NCBI GenBank assembly: GCA_023014335.1
Contig: JAECYW010000032.1
Coordinates: 62,001-126,000 of the forward strand
From: Galerina marginata
Taxonomy: Eukaryota; Basidiomycota; Agaricomycetes; Agaricales; Galerinaceae
DNA length: 64,000 bases
Direction: 5' to 3'
Of this stretch, positions 34,155-46,364 are shown piece after piece (within the stretch, counting starts at the first letter, position 1; each line of letters starts with the position of its first letter). The notes below the pieces were generated by a model that was given only the letters and a program-made list of their open reading frames with translations, was not told the DNA's origin and made no database searches. Position numbers and translations under genes: made by a program.

Positions 34155-36389
34155 TTAACGCGGTCAGCGTCTCGCGTCGCTTATCCCTCATATGGTGGTG
34201 CAACTGCCGACAAGCTGTTGTCAATCTTTATACTCAGCTTTGCGAATGGGGTCACGGTTTTTGTTCTTCGATTACCTCTCTAGTGAAACTCGTAGCTCGC
34301 GGCATCAAAATTCTAGTTATGCATCGAGAAAAGCCAGACTTCCTCGTTGTAACATGTTCGAAATTGAAGTTGTCGATCTCCTCGGATCTTGAACTTGCGT
34401 ATCGTTTAGTTGCATCATTTCGTACCTTGTAAGTCCCTTTCCCCTTGGGCCTTCACAGGCTAGCGTGCATTCGAAGACATTAAATGCCTGGTATGGATGC
34501 ACAAGAACCGTGTGGGATAGTCTTTGACTATTCATCAGGCGCTGACAATAATAGAGGACATGCCACTGCTGACTGTAAGCCAAGATCCTTGATTGGAAGA
34601 CTGCAAAATTGCAGCCTTTTGCTCTCTGGTGTTGAATTCAGCACGGTATGGACAAAATGACAGTGCTAAATGACGCCCGCTGAATTCGTGGCGGAGTTTG
34701 TCTTGCATCATGCCCGAGAAATGCTACTAGCTTTTTTTTGGGGTAAGGAATACTGCCGCCCCCACTTTGTGCTGACGTTGCTGCTTCCACGTAATGCAAA
34801 CTCCCTTTTACCAGGCAAATTGTGGCCCGCGTGTTTTTCCGTCGGGCGCAATCTTTGCTCAAATTCATTGGCCACGACTGCTTTCATTGCGCCCCATCAA
34901 AGATGAACGAAGCTTTGCAATAGGCTAGGCCTGGAAGCTTGACTGAAAGATATGGCATCCTCTTCAAAGTCGGCGTCTTTGCTCAGTAATATCTATTGGG
35001 CTACAATTACTTGCTTCTGGACTCATAGTCCGGTCTAGGACTTTTCGAATGCCGAAGGCGGACTCCTCTCGCCCTACTGAGTGGAAAATGATCGTTGTTA
35101 GCTGTCTGCATTCGTTATCAGCCTTTTGCACAGGCCGTACACATTGTTCTCTGCGATGCCTCCTCTTGGTGCCTTCCATTTAAGCACACCCTCTTGCTAT
35201 GAGGCCGTGGTTTGTGTCCTTTGAACTGCTTCAGTGCTTCTGCTGAAACTTACTTTGGAACCTTGAACAGACGCAATTATGAGACCAAAATACATGACAA
35301 ATCTTGACCCGAACAGCTGTCACAACTCATTAAAAGAATTATCCGACGCTGAGCTTTCGGGCCATTTTCCTTGAGAAAGGTGGTGATCATAATGCCCCAT
35401 GGTCACCCCAATGAGCCTCGCGCTGCCTCACATCTTTTGTCGATTCCACCTATATCAATTCCTCCAACACCTCAACCGGTCCCCTAGCTCTGACTCCTCG
35501 GACATAAATTGTCAGTGTGTGTTTCCCTCGGCCTATCCGCATTTGCAACAAGCTTCAACCCTGCTGGGCTGTATATCATGCTGAACATGCAAGGGAGCTG
35601 CAGAGGTATCTTTCAAACTACTACAATGATCTCAAGGAAAAATTATTTTTCCCCAATCAAGTGGATACTCACCATCTCGGATTTGCTCATTCAGGAAACT
35701 TGTACTCCATAGGAAGCCTACTGGAAGGAAATTTGGTCTCATGTGGTTTGTGATTTTAACTTACTGATTTTGTGGTTTTAGTTCTTAGCCTGCCTCCTAA
35801 TATTTGGGTATCCTCGCACGCTTCAATGCGTCGCCAGGCTCCTAAAAATTGGGTATCGCAGCGTTTGTTCGGACACCCTGTGGAGGTCAGGATCCGGGAG
35901 CTTGTGTCGGGAAAGTGCTTCGCACTTTCGCCCACCTTGCTCCTCTGCACCGAGCTTCATATAAAATAATCTGACATACTAACACACTCATAACGTGCAA
36001 GCTGAGAGCGCAGTCAAAGTTGTGCTGTAAGTTGCACAGCGATAAGGTGATTTGTAGACTTATATTCTAATATTCCCTCGCCATCGTCTGATATCGCGAG
36101 CTCAAGTATCCTTATTAAATACCCGGACGCGTGCCGCCGTGTTTGACGGCGTCAGTCACCAACCCTTGATTGCGCCAATTGGGCATAACAATGTACATTC
36201 GCTATGGTTGGTTGTGGTTTTGCTGGCATCTGAATTCGAACTTGAAGGAGAGAGCGACGAAGAGTTGACGAAGAGCCTGAGGAAGAAAACGGGAAAGAGA
36301 GGACCGAGCACAGGCACTGCTGCTGCTGGGAGTCGAGGTCAGTTTAACTAACGTTTGTCTTCTCGGTCATTTCGTTCTTCAGTTCTGAC
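34155..36389. other. Intergenic stretch without a recognisable gene
   Basis: Short ORFs only. A diverged direct duplication of about 50 bp around GGGTATC occurs at 35785-35870. An ORF near 35517-35753 (HARELQRYLSNYYNDLKEKL) looks helical but has no supported start or family. Confidence 0.4.
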
Positions 36390-38620
36390 GCTCCCCAGGA
36401 TGGCATCGCGGCTCGCACCTCGCCTCCATTCCCACAGTCCATACAAACGACTGCGTGACATTTCATCATGTGCAAATTCTCAATTTGGCCAGGTCGGCCG
36501 GTCAAGGTGGTCCCATGTCTGTTGTACTGGACCAATCGTGGTTTTTCGGCGCAAAGCCTGCCTCCTTGCCGTTGGGTTCAACGAGTTAGGACGAAAGGTA
36601 TGTAAGTGATACGTTTTACCCGCTTCATTCATTCCTCTCTTCTCTTCTCTCTCTTTACATTCTATTCCATTCCTCTTTCATTGCCTCGCGTGCGACCTAA
36701 ACTAACTCGTAATCCATCATCTCAGCTCCGCCCAGCCCAGCTGAGACTCGGATCAAACTCGCGCCATGAATCCACTGCTCACTGCCTAGATGATAGATCC
36801 CACGCTAGAGTAGACTCGATTGCTGCATCACTTGCATGCGCAGCGCCTTGTCGCATTTCCTGGTACAGATGCCCGCCCCTGCCCACCAGGAATGCATTTT
36901 TTTGCTCCATCACTCGCTCCATTCTGGCTTTCTTCTCCCTCCTAGGCTTAGTCTCAGGCTCGGGACGGAGACTACTCCTTCCCCTTCCCCCCTTCCTTCC
37001 CCCCTTCCTTCCCCTTCCGCCCCTTTTGCCTCTTCCTTTCTCCGCCCCGTCCCTTCCCTTGCTCCTGGACACGTGTCGTCCGTGCAGGCACCGAAGCCTG
37101 CGAATCCGATCTTACCCGTCGATATCCATCATCTTCGGATATTCAATGCCCAATAACCGGGTGCTTAATGTTCGATTATCGGCGCTCCATGCTCAACGCT
37201 CGATATCGTTACTAGATTCTCCAAGCTCAACCACTCAACGCTCAACGCTCCATACCCGATACCCCAAACCCGATTCTTGACATCAGATAAAGCTTGATTG
37301 TAATACGTGGACTCCAACTCCGAGAGACGTAAACCCTGCACCCCACCGGTCGGAGACGGCTGAAGCACCCGTACGACGCACTCCATCTCCATCTCCATAG
37401 CCAGGGTGCAAATACGACATCGTGCCCTTTCGTGCTAGTCGGTTCATCTCTCTCGCGTCCAACCCCCGCCTAGTCTCCGCTGCTGTTGATGCATACGAGA
37501 ACGAGGAAGACAGCGACAGCGATGCCCTACAACCTCATACTCTCAAGTCAAGCGTAGCGGACGGCGGGAGGCATCCTCTGGGCACAAGATCGTGCGTGGG
37601 TGGAAACGGAAGTGGAACCGGAATCAGAAGATGGTCGGTTTGGTGTGGGCTATTCATGCTCCGTCGGAGCTGTATTGTTGAGGTTTCCCCATGTGGAGGC
37701 TGTGTGCTTCGGGTCGCAGGAAGGAGTCCTGGAGTTGGTCTGGACGGGCCTCGGGCGTGGGGTGTGGGCAGTTTAGTCAGGACTCGGCAGCGCCTGGTCT
37801 TCGTGGATCGATTGATGTTGGCGGTTTTGTTTGCCATTTCTTTGTGCTCCTGCCGTTTGATCTCTTCTTTTTCCTCTTGCCTTTTTTTCCGGCACTACTT
37901 ATGTTTGGACCCTGTCATGACATCAAACGATGCTTCTCGGATTTTCCTTCTGCCCTTTCTTGGTTTATGCTGCTTCCTTCCGTTTCTCTCGCCCACAGAA
38001 ATATATTCGCTCCTTTATTGCTCAATCTCAATCTCACCTCTTCCCTTCTGAACAGCTCTTTTATTACTAGATCACTCTGCACTCGTCGGGTTCCAACCTT
38101 CGTATCTGCGGTTTCCGCCCTTAAGCCTCGTTGGCTAGAGGTGGTGATGGGAGATATGTCGCTGTGGTTGGTTATGTCTCATCGAGTACCCTCGGGTCTC
38201 GAGTCCTATATTAATATTATATTTCCGCCCTTCTATTCGTCTCTTTTTCTCTGTCGTGGTCGGCTACCGTTGGAAATTTTCACCTCCATCAATGCCTTGT
38301 CGCCCTATCGGTTTTCGCAGTTTTTTCGCTCTTTTCATTATCAGATAATTCTCTCTTCAATTCTTCATATCATGTACTCCAAGCCATGTGCTCACCTTGT
38401 TTTTTCTTCTAGAAAACGCATCAGAAGAACGAAGCCGCACTCATGTCGGGTCTGTCTCCGATCGTACACAGGTAGCAAGCGTGCCTGCGTCGTCCTATGC
38501 AATCTAATCTTGTAAGCGAGTGCGTCCGCGCCGACTCTCCCACCTCCACAGGTTGGCTCAAACTGTAATACACGCCGATCCCGGGAAGGCGGGTCTGCTC
38601 ACCTGACACTTAAATTAATC
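36390..38620 (+). repeat. Dispersed repeat family, copy B
   Basis: Same module order as copy A and copy F: a GGCGCAAAGCCTGCCTCCTT box at about 36548 followed by GGTATGT, then GACCTAAACTAACTCG at 36694, CACGCTAGAGTAGACTCG near 36801, long C/T tracts, GGCTAGAGGTGGTGATGGGA at 38130, and GGGAAGGCGGG at 38583. The block is diverged. The C/T-rich ORFs in it are not considered genes. Confidence 0.6.
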
Positions 38621-38899
38621 TGCTTTTCCGAATCTCGCCGAGGTCAGCCCCACCGCTATCTCGCTGATCATAATTATGTTCGACCTTCAACCACGCTTTG
38701 AAGGTGAATGCGCAGCTACCAACTTTTCGGCGTAGGGACAGGTGAATTTTACTAACAGGTTCACACTCTTCGGGCATACTCAGGGTATATTTCCCCCAGG
38801 GATGGGCTATTTAACCTCATTTTCCTAGTTGCCCTCCTAGTATTGGGAATCTAGAAAGCAGTACGTTGCGACGAGTGACTCGTGAAATAAATGTCAGGA

Positions 38900-39300
38900 G
38901 AGAAGGGTCAGAAGGTACACTGAGACTGCTGTGGCCTCCTTCCGATTCTAATTTGGAAAACATATAGGCGGGCTCAGCCGTGTCCTGAGATATACCTAAC
39001 AATAGTGCCATTTCCGCACTCATCTCGAGCCTTCATAGTTCCCTTGAACCGCGCGGCTGAGCGGCGTAGGTGCTGTTGTCAGCGGAAAGTCCGCCTCCTT
39101 GTCGTTGTGGTTGAAGCTTGACGAATCGAATTCGTACGAATGGTATGTCATATATTTTCTTTCTTTCCTCTCTTCTCTCCCCACGGCCTTGTATGTTGTG
39201 TGGTCGTTTTCACAACCACATTCGTTTACATGTGCGTGCGTCACGTCACCGTCAACATCGATAATCATCAGGTGAAGCAGATTAGATTGCGGCATTGATT
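38900..39300 (+). repeat. Dispersed repeat family, copy C (head fragment)
   Basis: A segment of about 250 bp closely similar to 58690-58940, sharing TCTCGAGCCTTCAT, GGTGCTGTTGTCAGCGGAAA, CTTGTCGTTGTG and ATATATTTTCTTTCTTTC in the same order. The rest of the repeat is missing or replaced by the local duplication that follows. Confidence 0.65.
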
Positions 39301-39400
39301 GATCATCAGTGGCTGTGCGCCGCCATCAACCCGCCGTTTTTGTCCAAATTTCTGAATTCCACCAACCCACAATTCTTTACACAACACACCTTCGCCGACC

Positions 39401-40085
39401 CATGATACTGGTTCACAATCGCGGATTCTGAAATCGGCGTGGCCTCTTTATGTCTGTATTGTATACATGACCCTAGCCAGCGGAACTGACAGCGATGTCG
39501 ACATGCCGAGTGCGCATTCTGGTGCACGACTGCGTATTCCTGCGCCGTCCTAGCTTCGAAGGGAGGAAGAGGAGGAGAACGGGAAAGATGACGAGAATGC
39601 GGAGGGTAAACTCTGCTGGGAATGGAGGATTAGTTTGACCAACATTGAATGCCGAAGTTTGGTTCGTCATTCTCACCTTTGCCTTCTCGCTGCTCATCTC
39701 GTTCTTCAGCTCCGACGTTCCCCGCATCAGAAGGCCCGCCGACTAGGAAGGAGGCTCCATTACCGCAATGCAGCCAATCCTCGGGCATGGAAGACACCGT
39801 CTCCCTTGACATCGGACACATAGCATGCTTTTGCTTACCATGATGCTGGTTCACAATCGCGGATTCGGACGGCGACTTGGCCTTTTCACGGCTCTATCAT
39901 CGACATGGGCCCCGGCCAGCGGAACTGACGGTGATGCAGACGCGCTTATTCCTACTGGCTCCTAGCTTCGAAAGAGAGGAGAGGAAGAGAACGGGAAAAA
40001 CATCGAAAAAGGGGACCATCGAGCTCTGCTGGAAATCAAAGGCCGGGTTGAACACCGTCGAATGACGATATCTGGTCCAAACTCA
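39401..40085 (+). repeat. Local tandem duplication, period about 438 bp
   Basis: The segment starting CATGATACTGGTTCACAATC at 39401 recurs at 39839, and both copies continue through CCAGCGGAACTGAC and a GAGAACGGGAAA purine block. Copies are roughly 250 bp of recognisable match, diverged. A related purine block occurs at about 36290. Confidence 0.55.
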
Positions 40086-40232
40086 GTCAGGCTCATACGA
40101 AGGCAGTTGCTCTCAAACTCGAGTTCGAACCACCGCCTCTCCGTTGAAACGTCGAAGTTGAAATTGGAAGACCGTCCCACTCGCACGGCTCCACCGCAGC
40201 TGGTTGTTACCCTTCCCGTCCCTGCCTAGGCG

Positions 40233-40268
40233 GTGGTGCAGGTGCAGGTGCAGGTGCAGGTGCTGGTG
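40233..40268 (+). repeat. GGTGCA microsatellite
   Basis: About five GGTGCA hexamers, slightly impure at both ends. Confidence 0.7.
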
Positions 40269-40379
40269 GTTAGCACTCTTCTACTCCTAGACGGGTTACA
40301 TCGTCGTTCCGATTCCCATTTCAAGAGGAAGGGGTAGCTGGCTCCGCTACCTCCCGCCCCCGGCAGCGCCGCAGCACAG

Positions 40380-40520
40380 GATTTCTGGAGCGCCCCGAAT
40401 TCCAAATTGCACGTCAAGCTCAAGGTTTGAGAATGGAGGTGGTGGAGGTGTATTATTATGCGAGTATCGCGTCGGTCGGCGCTGGAGCCTGGTTATGCTG
40501 TAAATTTTTTCTCCCCCTAC
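40380..40520 (+). repeat. Fragment of the dispersed repeat family
   Basis: GTATCGCGTCGG...GGAGCCTGGTTATGCTGTAA matches 9656-9697 in copy A, in the same orientation. The following C/T-rich DNA to about 40.8 kb also resembles the family. Confidence 0.45.
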
Positions 40521-41176
40521 CCCGTGCCTCCTTTTCTTTACCCCGCTTCTCTTGCCCCCGCCTCTTGCTTGTATAACACCCGTATCGCTCCCTTCCTCCC
40601 CCTCGCGTTGCGCACATCCTCCTCCTCTCCTTTCCCTCTAGACCCTCTGGTTAAACGTCCAATTTCTATTTTTTCTAGCGTCCCACCGACATCCGGAACC
40701 GGAATCGGAACCGACTTCCAGCCCGACATCTCCTCATCAAGCTCGACTTTGCGTGCTCAATCCTCAACACGCACGACCCATTCGCGGGCCACGCCCGCCC
40801 GCCCGCAGCGTTAACCACAAGGAGCCTTATTTGTTGGACATTTGTTTGACCTGCAGAAAACGCTGGACCGGTTGATCTTTTTATCTAATCTTATCTCCGC
40901 TTATGCTCAGACGGGAATCCACTTAGATTCAGCAGTTAATTCGACCGATGAGAACCTAGAGCTTAGGGAATCACGGAGGTAAAGTTCAGCTCGTGGCTCC
41001 CAGTCACTGCCAAGTAACTGATTGTTGGTCGTAGTAAGTCCCTACTCTGTTGAAAGTATTATGTCTTCGAATGGTTTCCTCAACTCTACAACCCTAGTTT
41101 CCTTAACCAACTTGTTTTGCTTTCCGAAATAGCGTTCCGTTACAAAGTTCCACCTATTACCGTTAAAAAAATTAAT

Positions 41177-42302
41177 TTATGAATGGGGAAGAAATGTGTT
41201 GAACATGTACTCGTCATTTCCTCTGACCCAATCACCAAAGGCGTCCAAGCACCTTACAGAGTCTTTCGAAAAAACCGGGTCGGTGCGTGACGCAAGATCG
41301 GCCTTAGCATGGATAAACTGCTGGGTAAGACATTCACAGTAACCAGCGACGAAATCTACGGCGGACTGCAGATTGATACCCTTGGACTTCATTACAACGG
41401 TAACAATATTGGCACCGCTGTGGCCTTTGGCTTGTTCCATATCATAAGAGGCCAGATCCTAGAGATCAATCCAGTCAAATTTATGTCGCAAAATGAATGT
41501 TTGCAAACTTACATTGGTCCAAGCAATGAGGTCCACGGCAGCAAGGTAAGCGCTCATAAACACCGGGTCTTCATGGACATATTGAGGGAGATTCAGGCCA
41601 AGACAATACTCGACCAAATCGAAAACCACCCGCACGGCAACTGTACTGCGACGCAGAGAAATATAGTTGTCTAAGTCAAGAACCTGGTTCTTCTCCCGAA
41701 ACTCGGCTTCAGCACCCGTTTGCCCGAGTGACTGGCACAAATGGTCAATAAAACGAAGAGCTACGTTTGATCCAAATTTGTCTATATGATTCAAACGATA
41801 ACTTCAATAAGTTAGATCTTTCGTTCATGCAAGGTTAGAAAATAAATGATACCTACTCTGTCAGGATATGGCAGACCCAGGACCCATCGTCAAAATCTCG
41901 GTCTCGGAGAGTACGAGCGGCAACAGCAGCAGCTTGAACTGCTTCTTTTCCCGATAGGTCGTCGGTAAACTCGTCAAAGACCCATGCGATATTTAACTAT
42001 GGTCGACGTTAGAGTATTAGTTGGTCCCTCCACATGTGAAGTCAGGAGGAACGCACATAGTCCATTGCTGCCCTGAGGCCATCAGGCTTGGCGTCCGGGT
42101 AGGCGTACGCCGCAATAAGCTCAAGGTTACAATTCCTCAAGAAAGCGCACATCTTTGGCCCAAACACGATCCTGGTGTATTTGTCGACCCATTCCCTGGA
42201 CTGGCGACGGCACTCGGAGAAGTGAGGATTCACCCCTTTATCAGGAAAGACAGTAAATGTATCGTCGAGACGCGGAAGACGGAAGGTTAAAGAAGTGGTC
42301 AT
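41177..42302 (-). CDS. Class I sesquiterpene synthase
   Basis: Four exons: 42057-42302, 41857-41996, 41513-41801, 41177-41458; 318 residues. The aspartate-rich metal site is DEFTD (90-94) in AWVFDEFTDD, and the NSE/DTE triad is Asn225, Ser229, Glu233 in TNDLASYDMEQ; both bind the Mg2+ ions that activate farnesyl diphosphate. NPHF near the start and AYAYPDA match the fungal synthase fold. The enzyme would cyclise farnesyl diphosphate in the cytosol; the product skeleton cannot be read from sequence. The third exon uses the acceptor ATTGAAG at 41802-41808, not the later ATATAG, since only that keeps frame. The protein is somewhat short, and the C-terminal Arg-Tyr pair usual after the WSFE-like segment is absent: the chain ends EYMFNTFLPHS. 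Confidence 0.9.
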
Positions 42303-44031
42303 GTTAGCTCTGGGAAATGGAATTCAAGTCCAATGAGAGATTAGTTGTTAGAACCCGGTATTTATGGTGTTCAAGTCCTCCGTGGTGGCTGCCAAACTGA
42401 TCGGTAAACATCAAAAAAAAAAAAAACGGGAAAGCTGCGCGATAGGTTGAACCGAATAAAAAATTATAGGTCATTGTTCAATTTAAAATCCTGAGGTTTT
42501 GAGACATGCAGGTTCTTTAGAATTATCCGACAGATTTGAGAAGCGATCTGACCTACATATTGAACCCGGGGTCGGCGTGAAAGGAGGACGAGACGAGTTA
42601 TTGGCGACGGGCCATGGCTTTCGAGCGGGAGAAGACGAGGTGATCAATTGTTATTAGTTATCACTTGTTGGCGATGACTCCAAGGAGCTAACGCCATCTG
42701 TCGACCCAGATCTGACAGTGAGAAGTTCAGATTTTTAGTTGCAGCGGATAATGGCTCTGCTATATGCACCGCTGATTGCACCGGTATGTTGTGCACCGTT
42801 GCGCACTATCACTACATGCATCACTAATACATAAAGCGGTGACACGGTCAACTCTCCACGTACATATGTTCTGACCCTCGTAGTTCATCTATTTCTTTGT
42901 TTCGCCACTCTGCGACTCTCAGCCTTTTTAATTTGGGAAATTCGATGTTTTTACGTGCGCATGGCCTGACCTCCGTCAAAGAACAAACCGCCGACCGCAG
43001 CTACCGGAAATACTATGCTTAATCCGAATAGTAGCCGGATCCCGCCGTTGGATGGTAACAGGAATCATGGAAGGCCGCCATCTGAATCAGCACATTTTAA
43101 TTTTCAGATTCAGTCGCGACAGGCATCATTTTTAAATCCCAAATCCTACGACAGAAAATTACCTCAAAGGTATTCAGTTGAGGCATTAGAATTATTTTAT
43201 GCATGCATGGATTCTAAGGTGTTTTATTTAATTGGAAGTTGATGGATATAATCGATGTGACCGGTTAAGGGGTCCGACTTGGGTCGGACCAATGTTCGGG
43301 TTAAGCACAGAAGAGACCCTAGATGCGCGCTGTAGTTGTTCGGTTGATCAAGGGAGAGTTAGGTAGGACCTAGGACGGAAAAAGTGGCGATTCTATTAAC
43401 TGCAAAAAGGCGATCCAGGCACCATTAATATTGTCAATTTTGTGACTGCAACAAGGACCAGCTCTTAGTGGCACCGGTATACGGCGCGAAGTTGGGAGGC
43501 CCAGAATCAGGAGGCAGAAGGGATGCTCAGGGCTAGGTCAGTGCTGCAGGCCTAACGTAGCGCCAGGAATATTGAGCAACAGGTCATCACCTCCAGCCAT
43601 CCGAGCGTTCAAGCCCAGTGGGCTCATGTTCTTACTGCGACAGCCGCCTGTGGGAGATCGACAATAAGTACAAAATCGATGGGGTAGTGAAAGAGAACAT
43701 ACGAGCTGGCTCATCAAGAGGCGCGGATGTGCGATAAACTGTATCGGTGCAGCTTTAGCTTGAGGGCATGCATACGTCAGTCCTCTAGAGAAATTAACAA
43801 TGAAATGTAAGTTGATATTCGCCGAAGGAGCTGCAGCAAAAAATATGCACCAAGATAATCACCACAATTTCAGCCGAGCCAGATGAGAATCTAATACGTT
43901 TTCTCGAACAGCGTGTGCGAGGAGACAGAGGACAGAGACCGTATCGCAGGCGCAGTTGGGGTGATCAGTTTCGCAAAGCCTCAGCACACGGCACCCTTCT
44001 GGCTCTCAAATGGGCTCAGGCTCAGACCACG
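42303..44031. other. Intergenic region upstream of the terpene synthase
   Basis: Contains the synthase promoter region, an A-rich run at about 42411-42425 and an 8-bp-stem hairpin GGTCCGAC/GTCGGACC at about 43269-43288. No gene is recognised. Confidence 0.4.
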
Positions 44032-44076
44032 ACCTCCGTACTCGACAGCTCCACTGGAGCTGTCGAGTACGGAGGT
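44032..44076. repeat. 45-bp perfect palindrome with a one-base centre
   Basis: Arms 44032-44053 and 44055-44076 (22 bp each) are exact reverse complements around a single C at 44054; the right arm begins TGGAGCTGTCGAGTACGGAG. Such a dense palindrome can extrude a cruciform or fold into a hairpin RNA. Confidence 0.9.
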
Positions 44077-44904
44077 TTTGTAGTGATGTTTGGTGAGGCG
44101 GCATGATGGGCTCGATGTCCCGCGCGAAGATGGCCAAGGAGGAAGAATGGCTGGAGGGATGACAAGGTCAGCTGGAGGTGGGGTTGAAAGGGAAGCATAG
44201 AGACATACATAGAGGTAGGCGCATGTCTAATCTCGGGTCCGCTGTGGGCAGCTGCTTCGACACCATATTATCAGCCCTCGTGGCTGTCCCCGTCGTTGTC
44301 GAGGTGAGGGAAGGCGCTGCTTCTAGCGTCCAAGGAACCAGGAAAGTTGCATTCGCTGCTATTCTCACTTCAGTCAGCCCAGGAAGGGGAAGCCAGACGT
44401 ACAGGTGAGCGTCGGGCGACGTAGTTGAGGTGAAAGGGACGGCTATGCTATGGACATTGGACGCTGGTTCAAGTTTATGCGTCATGAAGATGGATGATGT
44501 AAGCATCTGATGCGCGCCGTTCCGGCACTCGCGCTCAGCGCTCGAGGGGTTAACGTCGACGATCGACCTTTGTCGGCTTCTTTTCTGATTATAATTGGTT
44601 TTTTAGAGTTTTTTGAGCTATGCTTGTTGGTCGTGGATTTTTCAATGAGCCGTGCGAGCCGATTTTTTGTTCACCACTGGCATTAGCCTCTCATGGACAC
44701 TCCAGACGGCGGGATCAAGGTGGCTCTGGCTTTGTAGTTTATTTTTTCCAATAATCTTGAAAGGTTATTGAGCTGTGCTATGTGCCTCAAATTTTACTGT
44801 TCTGAAGTTTTAGGCATGCGTAGCTAAAATTCTTTTATTGGACGATTACACAAGTTCTAGTAGGCCTCCAAAATCCAAGAAAATTTATATCAGAGTATTG
44901 GTTA
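44077..44904. other. Intergenic region downstream of the DUF6534 gene
   Basis: No supportable gene. The short ORFs on both strands at 44168-44506 are mirror shadows of each other without domains. Confidence 0.45.
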
Positions 44905-46364
44905 TCAGACCAGATATTCTTTACCTCCTTTTCCGTACCCGTCATTGCTCTCTATCGATGGAAAAACCACTTCCTCTCTTGTGACCACAACACCACCGCC
45001 TAACTCGTACGCCTCGCTACCACCCCGCCTGGCAACTTCGCTATTTGCCACCCGACTGATGGTAGTTGCGTTACTGACACCGCTGACCCAAGAAACAGAA
45101 TCTTCGCCAAGCCGGATTCGACTGTTGAGTACGACCATCATGGAATTTGAGTAAATTTTTGCAAGAGTTTCTGCGGTTACGAGGAAGTAGGACGACTTTC
45201 CGGGAAGAGTCGATAGTATCAAATTTAATACGGCTACAAACGCTGGAAATTACAACACTGAGTGCTTTTGTACTGGAGCTTCGAAAGAGTGAACTGACGT
45301 ACCCGAGATAGTACCTGTCTCAATCACCAACCTGATCACTCTTTGGAGGCGGATGCTTGTGCTTTGTATAGCTCCCGAGCGACGGCGAGATAACTAGTAT
45401 TTTAAACATCAACTTTGAGCATCGCAGAATATTGCCGCAATTACATACGTGGTAGGTCATACAGACAGCAATAATAATATCACACAAAGCACTTGCACCA
45501 TTCCATATCTGTTGATTGGAAAGAAGGTAAGCATGAATGACGGTGACTCATCGGTGAGAAACTATCAACTCTCACCCCGATGGTAATGGAGAAATCCCGG
45601 CTAAGGAGCCGACTGAAAAGTCTAGCATGCTTCATAACGACTGCCGTACCAATGGCCCCTCCTAGTTGGACACTGGCCAGCTAAACGGGGAGTTCAGTGA
45701 TAGGACGGAACATGGTGGTGAATACCCTAGTCACAGATAATATCACCGCCGCGATAACGTAGGATTTTGCCAAAATAGTGATTCGGAACGCATAAAAAGC
45801 TTGCGCGATGAAGGCGACTGATGAAGGTTTTTTTGGGTTAGCACATTGGGCGGCGAGGTTGAATGAACACCTTACCAAGTCCGCTGATAAAAGGGATACT
45901 GAACCATGACAGGCTGACTGCATTGAATACTGCAAAGTCTCCATAACCATCTCCGAAGACACGAAAAGCAATTTCCGTGAGAATCACAGTTTGAACGAGC
46001 TCGAGGGTGAACACCGAATAGACAAATATCTTGTTACGGAGCGGATCCTTGGGAAATGCGATGTGGTATAGATCTGAAGATAAAATTGAGAAATCGGCAT
46101 GGAGCGCTGAATCTTGAGAGCTCGGCACTGTACTTACAGACTTGGACACAGAGCATACCAAACAATCCCCAGTGAAATAGATATCCCATAATCTATAGTA
46201 ACGTTTCCGTGAAATCTCTCGAAATCTGGGAGTTTAACTCACACGTGGACCAGTCCTGTGTAAAGAAGTCAGCAGTGCTCGGTAAAACTAGCCACATAGT
46301 AGACTTACAACGCTCCTACGTGAGGTGGAATAGGCGGCAAAGTCGAGTTTACAGTCGTAGGCAT
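44905..46364 (-). CDS. DUF6534-type seven-helix membrane protein
   Basis: Nine exons: 46309-46364, 46243-46255, 46138-46192, 45876-46073, 45735-45817, 45576-45680, 45449-45508, 45315-45393, 44905-45242; 328 residues with all phases consistent. Family landmarks are present in order: CVQVYLYHIAFPKDPLRNKI, the helix FTLELVQTVILTEIAF, QAFYAFRI, IWNGASALCDIIIAVCMTYH, RVIRLVIETAFVAVLNLIL and KIYSNSMMVVLNSR. Proteins with this domain are numerous in Agaricomycetes; their function is unknown, though the topology recalls seven-transmembrane receptors. A hydrophilic tail with acidic and glycine-rich patches lies in the cytosol in related models. The second exon is only 13 nt. No direct link to the terpene synthase 2.6 kb away is shown beyond shared orientation. 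Confidence 0.88.

Noticed and set aside
33918..34432. Long ORFs on both strands over the 34-kb tandem array
   Set aside because: A 7-bp unit without stops opens all frames; the proteins are only the translated repeat.
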